A stretch of 8,083 bases of DNA from Pseudomonadota bacterium (lineage in GTDB: Bacteria; Pseudomonadota; Alphaproteobacteria; Rhizobiales; Beijerinckiaceae), in the NCBI GenBank assembly GCA_028876585.1, contig JAGWRL010000169.1:1-8083 (forward strand), read 5' to 3'. The notes under the pieces are model-generated. The model had not been told where the DNA came from. It saw only the letters and a program-made list of their open reading frames with translations, and searched no databases. The position numbers and the translations under genes were made by a program. Each line of letters opens with the position of its first letter. Position 1 is the first letter of the stretch. Of the stretch, positions 5,678 to 8,083 are shown in pieces.

Positions 5678-8083
5678 CGCGCCAGCCTTTCCAACAGATC
5701 GCGCGCGTGCACCTGATCGGCTTTGTAATTGCCGGTCAGCGCGTACATCACCAGATTGACGCCGCCGCGCAGCGCCATCTCGCGCTGGCGCGGGCCGCCG
5801 GGCACCAGTGGATAGAGGGCGGAGCCGTCCTCACGCGCCGCCCAGCCGCCGGCGAGATCGTTGGAGGTGATGACGATCGGCGACACGCTGTCGCCGGCGC
5901 GCGCCGGGCGGTTGACGCGGTCTTTGGGGTCGATCGGCGGCAGCGCCTCGATCCAGGTCTGGCCGTTCTCGGTGCGGCCGACGAAGGTCTTGAGCAGGTA
6001 AAAGGTCTTGGTGACGACGTGGTCGCTCGGCACCGGCTCCAGCACCGGCACGTCGACGCCCTTGAGCAGCTTGCGCAGCCACAGCGTCGCCGGGCCGGGG
6101 CCGTCTTCGAGGCCGGAAGTCAGCGCGTCGCGGGTGTCGAAGATCACCGTGCCGCCATTGTGCATGAAGGCGGCGATGCGCGCGGCGGCGGCGGCCGAGG
6201 GCTGCGGCCGCCCGGCGGCCACCGGCCAGTAGATCAGCGGATAAAAGGCGAGTTCGTCCTTCGCCGGGTCGAGCGCGACCGGCTCCGACAGAGCGGCCGA
6301 GGTGCGCAGGTCGAGCGCGCGGGTGAGCTGTTCGAGGCCGAGGCGCGAGGTCTCGTCGACCTCGGCGTCGCCGGTCAGGACATAGCCGAGCCGCGTCGCA
6401 GTGGCGGCCTGAAGATCGGTGACGCTGGCCGCGCGCGCCTCGTGCGTCGGCGACAGCAGCAACGCCAGCGCCAGCGCCGCCGCGCCGCGCCAGCGCCACG
6501 ACGCGCGCGACGGCGCGAGGCTCGCCACCGCGTCGACGAGGAAGCCGAGGAACGCCGCCAGCAGCAGCCAGGGCTTGAGGTCGAGCGGCGGCGCGGTGGT
6601 CAGACCGCCCCGGCGCATTGTCAGACCGGAATAGTCGGCGGCTTTCAGCGCCGTCCCCTCGGGCAGCGCGTTGAGCGCGGCGGCGCTTTCCGGCGCGCCG
6701 TAGAAGCCGGGGGGATGCTCGGCGTCGGCCGCGCCGGCGAAGCCCGGCGGCAGCGGCTTGGCGGTCGCCGGCGGCTCGGCCAGCGCGCCGAAACCGTCGA
6801 GCGTGCGCCACGGCGGCAGCGCCGCGCCCGCATGGGCGGCGCTAGCGCTCTGTGGCGCGGCGTTGGCCTGCGCGACGATGCGGCGCAGCATCTCGACGAA
6901 CAGGCCGCTCAGCGGCAGGTTCGACCAGGTCGTGTCGGCGGTGACGTGGAACAGCACGACCAGCCCCTTGCCGCGCCGCGCGGCGGTGACCAGCGGCGTG
7001 CCGTCGGCGAGCCGCGCCCAGGTCTTGTCGGTGAGCCCCGGCCCCGGCTCGGCCAGCACCTGCCGCGTCACGGTCACTTCATCGGGCGCGGTCAGGCCGA
7101 CGAACGGGCTCGGCGGCTCGAACGGCGCGATATGTTTGGGCGTCTCCCACGACAGGGCGCCGCCGAGCGTGCGGCCGCCGCTGCGCAGCGGGGTCGGGAT
7201 CAGATCGTCGTCGGCGGCGACGGTGCGCGAGCCGGAGAAGCGGATCAGCACGCCGCCGCCTTCGACGAAAGCGACCACCTTGTCGCGATCCGGGCCGGCG
7301 AGGTTCATGTCGGCGATCGCCAGCGCGGAGGGTTGTTCAGCCAGCAATTCGGCGATCGGGTCGGCGACTCCCTGCTTGGGCGCGCGCACCTCGGCGAAGG
7401 GGCTAAGCGCCTTCTTGATGTAATAGGTCGGGGCCAACAGCGGCTCGGCGAGATCGGCGTTGCCGCCGGAGACGACCGCGACGCGGCGGCGCTTGGCGCG
7501 CTCGTCGACCAGCCAGACCGCGCCGGCGGCGGCTTCGCCGTCGATGGCGAGGCGGGAAATGTCGTTGCGCAGCTCGACCGGCAGTTCGAACCGCGCCTTG
7601 GCGGCGGTATTGCCGTCGAAATCGAACGCCGCCTCGCCGAGGCTGCGGCTGCGCGCATCATAGGCGCGAACCACCCCGCGCGCCCGCCCCGAGGGGCCGG
7701 CGCGGGCGAGCGAAACCTCCATCGCCGCCGGCAAGCTCTCCGCGCCGACGAGGGCGAGCGCGGTCTCCGGGTCGGCGGCGACTTCGACGGCGTGGCCGGC
7801 GAGCGCGCGCGCGAAATCGGCGCCGTCGCCGAAATCGAGCCCGTCGGCGATCCATAGCGTCTGCGTTTGCGGATGCGCGGCGAGGAAGGCGGCGATCGCG
7901 GCGCGGGCGGGGCCGCGCGGCGGCATATAGGACACCGGGGCGAGGGCGGCGAGTTTGGCGGCGACCGCCTCGCCCTCGCTGGCGGCGATCTCCTGGCCGC
8001 CGAGCGACAGCGGCGCGAGCGCCACCGGACGGCCGGCGCGCGCGGCGGCCTCGGCGCTCTCGCGCGCCAGCGCCAGCCGCCGC
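5674..8083 (-). CDS. DUF4159 domain membrane protein (BatA-type family), 5' end cut by window edge
   Basis: The visible 802 residues are the C-terminal part of a protein usually about 900-950 long. Its N-terminal BatA-like membrane hairpin would lie past 8083. The frame is open to the edge, so the in-frame GTG at 8025 is not a credible start. Residues 1-110 look like a Rossmann or degenerate VWA fold (RPVALAPLSLGG, TLWIADGLDFGDG). Residues 200-405 resemble a GATase fold (RRVAVVSGGNADLAEPLL, then GTPLVTAARRGKG and LRRIVAQA). Two helices (about 505-522 and 533-543) flank a basic loop with WRWRG. DUF4159 fills 553-802, with LGYVLTGDAEVDETSRLGLE, FYPLIYWPV (613-621) and FMHNGGTVIFDTRDA (639-653). 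No cysteine is present. The positive-inside rule places both soluble parts in the periplasm. The stop codon overlaps the next gene's GTG by four bases. Family context (moxR, DUF58) suggests an envelope complex assembled by a MoxR ATPase; the molecular function is unknown. Confidence 0.95.
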   Translation of the reverse strand, partial: RRLALARESAEAAARAGRPVALAPLSLGGQEIAASEGEAVAAKLAALAPVSYMPPRGPARAAIAAFLAAHPQTQTLWIADGLDFGDGADFARALAGHAVEVAADPETALALVGAESLPAAMEVSLARAGPSGRARGVVRAYDARSRSLGEAAFDFDGNTAAKARFELPVELRNDISRLAIDGEAAAGAVWLVDERAKRRRVAVVSGGNADLAEPLLAPTYYIKKALSPFAEVRAPKQGVADPIAELLAEQPSALAIADMNLAGPDRDKVVAFVEGGGVLIRFSGSRTVAADDDLIPTPLRSGGRTLGGALSWETPKHIAPFEPPSPFVGLTAPDEVTVTRQVLAEPGPGLTDKTWARLADGTPLVTAARRGKGLVVLFHVTADTTWSNLPLSGLFVEMLRRIVAQANAAPQSASAAHAGAALPPWRTLDGFGALAEPPATAKPLPPGFAGAADAEHPPGFYGAPESAAALNALPEGTALKAADYSGLTMRRGGLTTAPPLDLKPWLLLAAFLGFLVDAVASLAPSRASWRWRGAAALALALLLSPTHEARAASVTDLQAATATRLGYVLTGDAEVDETSRLGLEQLTRALDLRTSAALSEPVALDPAKDELAFYPLIYWPVAAGRPQPSAAAAARIAAFMHNGGTVIFDTRDALTSGLEDGPGPATLWLRKLLKGVDVPVLEPVPSDHVVTKTFYLLKTFVGRTENGQTWIEALPPIDPKDRVNRPARAGDSVSPIVITSNDLAGGWAAREDGSALYPLVPGGPRQREMALRGGVNLVMYALTGNYKADQVHARDLLERLAR

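Noticed and set aside
3566..7857. Two plus-strand open frames of equal length (716 codons each, 3566-5716 and 5707-7857) opposite the two large membrane-protein genes
   Set aside because: They are antisense shadows produced by strong GC bias. Their translations are Arg/Gln/Ala-rich low-information sequence, while the minus-strand frames have clear domains. The equal length is coincidence.
8023..8025. GTG at 8025 as start of the DUF4159 protein
   Set aside because: The frame stays open to the window edge with coding-like sequence (ALARESAEAAARAGRPVALA), and family members have several tens of additional N-terminal residues with membrane helices.

Overview
The window is GC-rich DNA, probably from an alphaproteobacterium of the Hyphomicrobiales type. 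That placement is an inference from base composition, codon use and gene content, not from a marker gene. All six protein genes lie on the minus strand, so transcription runs from high to low coordinates. Coding density is very high. The long open frames on the plus strand are antisense shadows of the GC-biased genes. I saw no rRNA, tRNA, CRISPR array or insertion sequence.

Region 8083-3593 holds two large membrane-anchored proteins whose genes overlap by four bases (GTGA). The first, cut by the right edge, has a C-terminal DUF4159 domain. The second is a 694-residue VWA/GATase-like membrane protein. In alphaproteobacteria such genes usually follow moxR (AAA+ ATPase) and a DUF58 gene, which would lie beyond position 8083. 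By the positive-inside rule both proteins expose their large domains to the periplasm. Neither visible sequence contains a cysteine, so their GATase-like folds cannot be classical Cys amidotransferases. They are more likely structural or sensory parts of an envelope complex served by the MoxR chaperone.

Region 3521-1260 is a three-gene block that looks less GC-rich than the DUF4159 cluster. It encodes a DUF1810 protein, an uncharacterised four-helix membrane protein and a GT-B family 4 glycosyltransferase. The last two genes are joined by a TGATG stop/start overlap and are probably translationally coupled. No known pathway unites the three. The membrane protein/glycosyltransferase pair is the best candidate here for something undescribed.

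Region 1152-1 is the 5' two thirds of ettA, encoding the ABC-F ribosome-associated ATPase EttA. It has its own ribosome binding site and a plausible sigma70-type promoter. The gene runs off the left edge.
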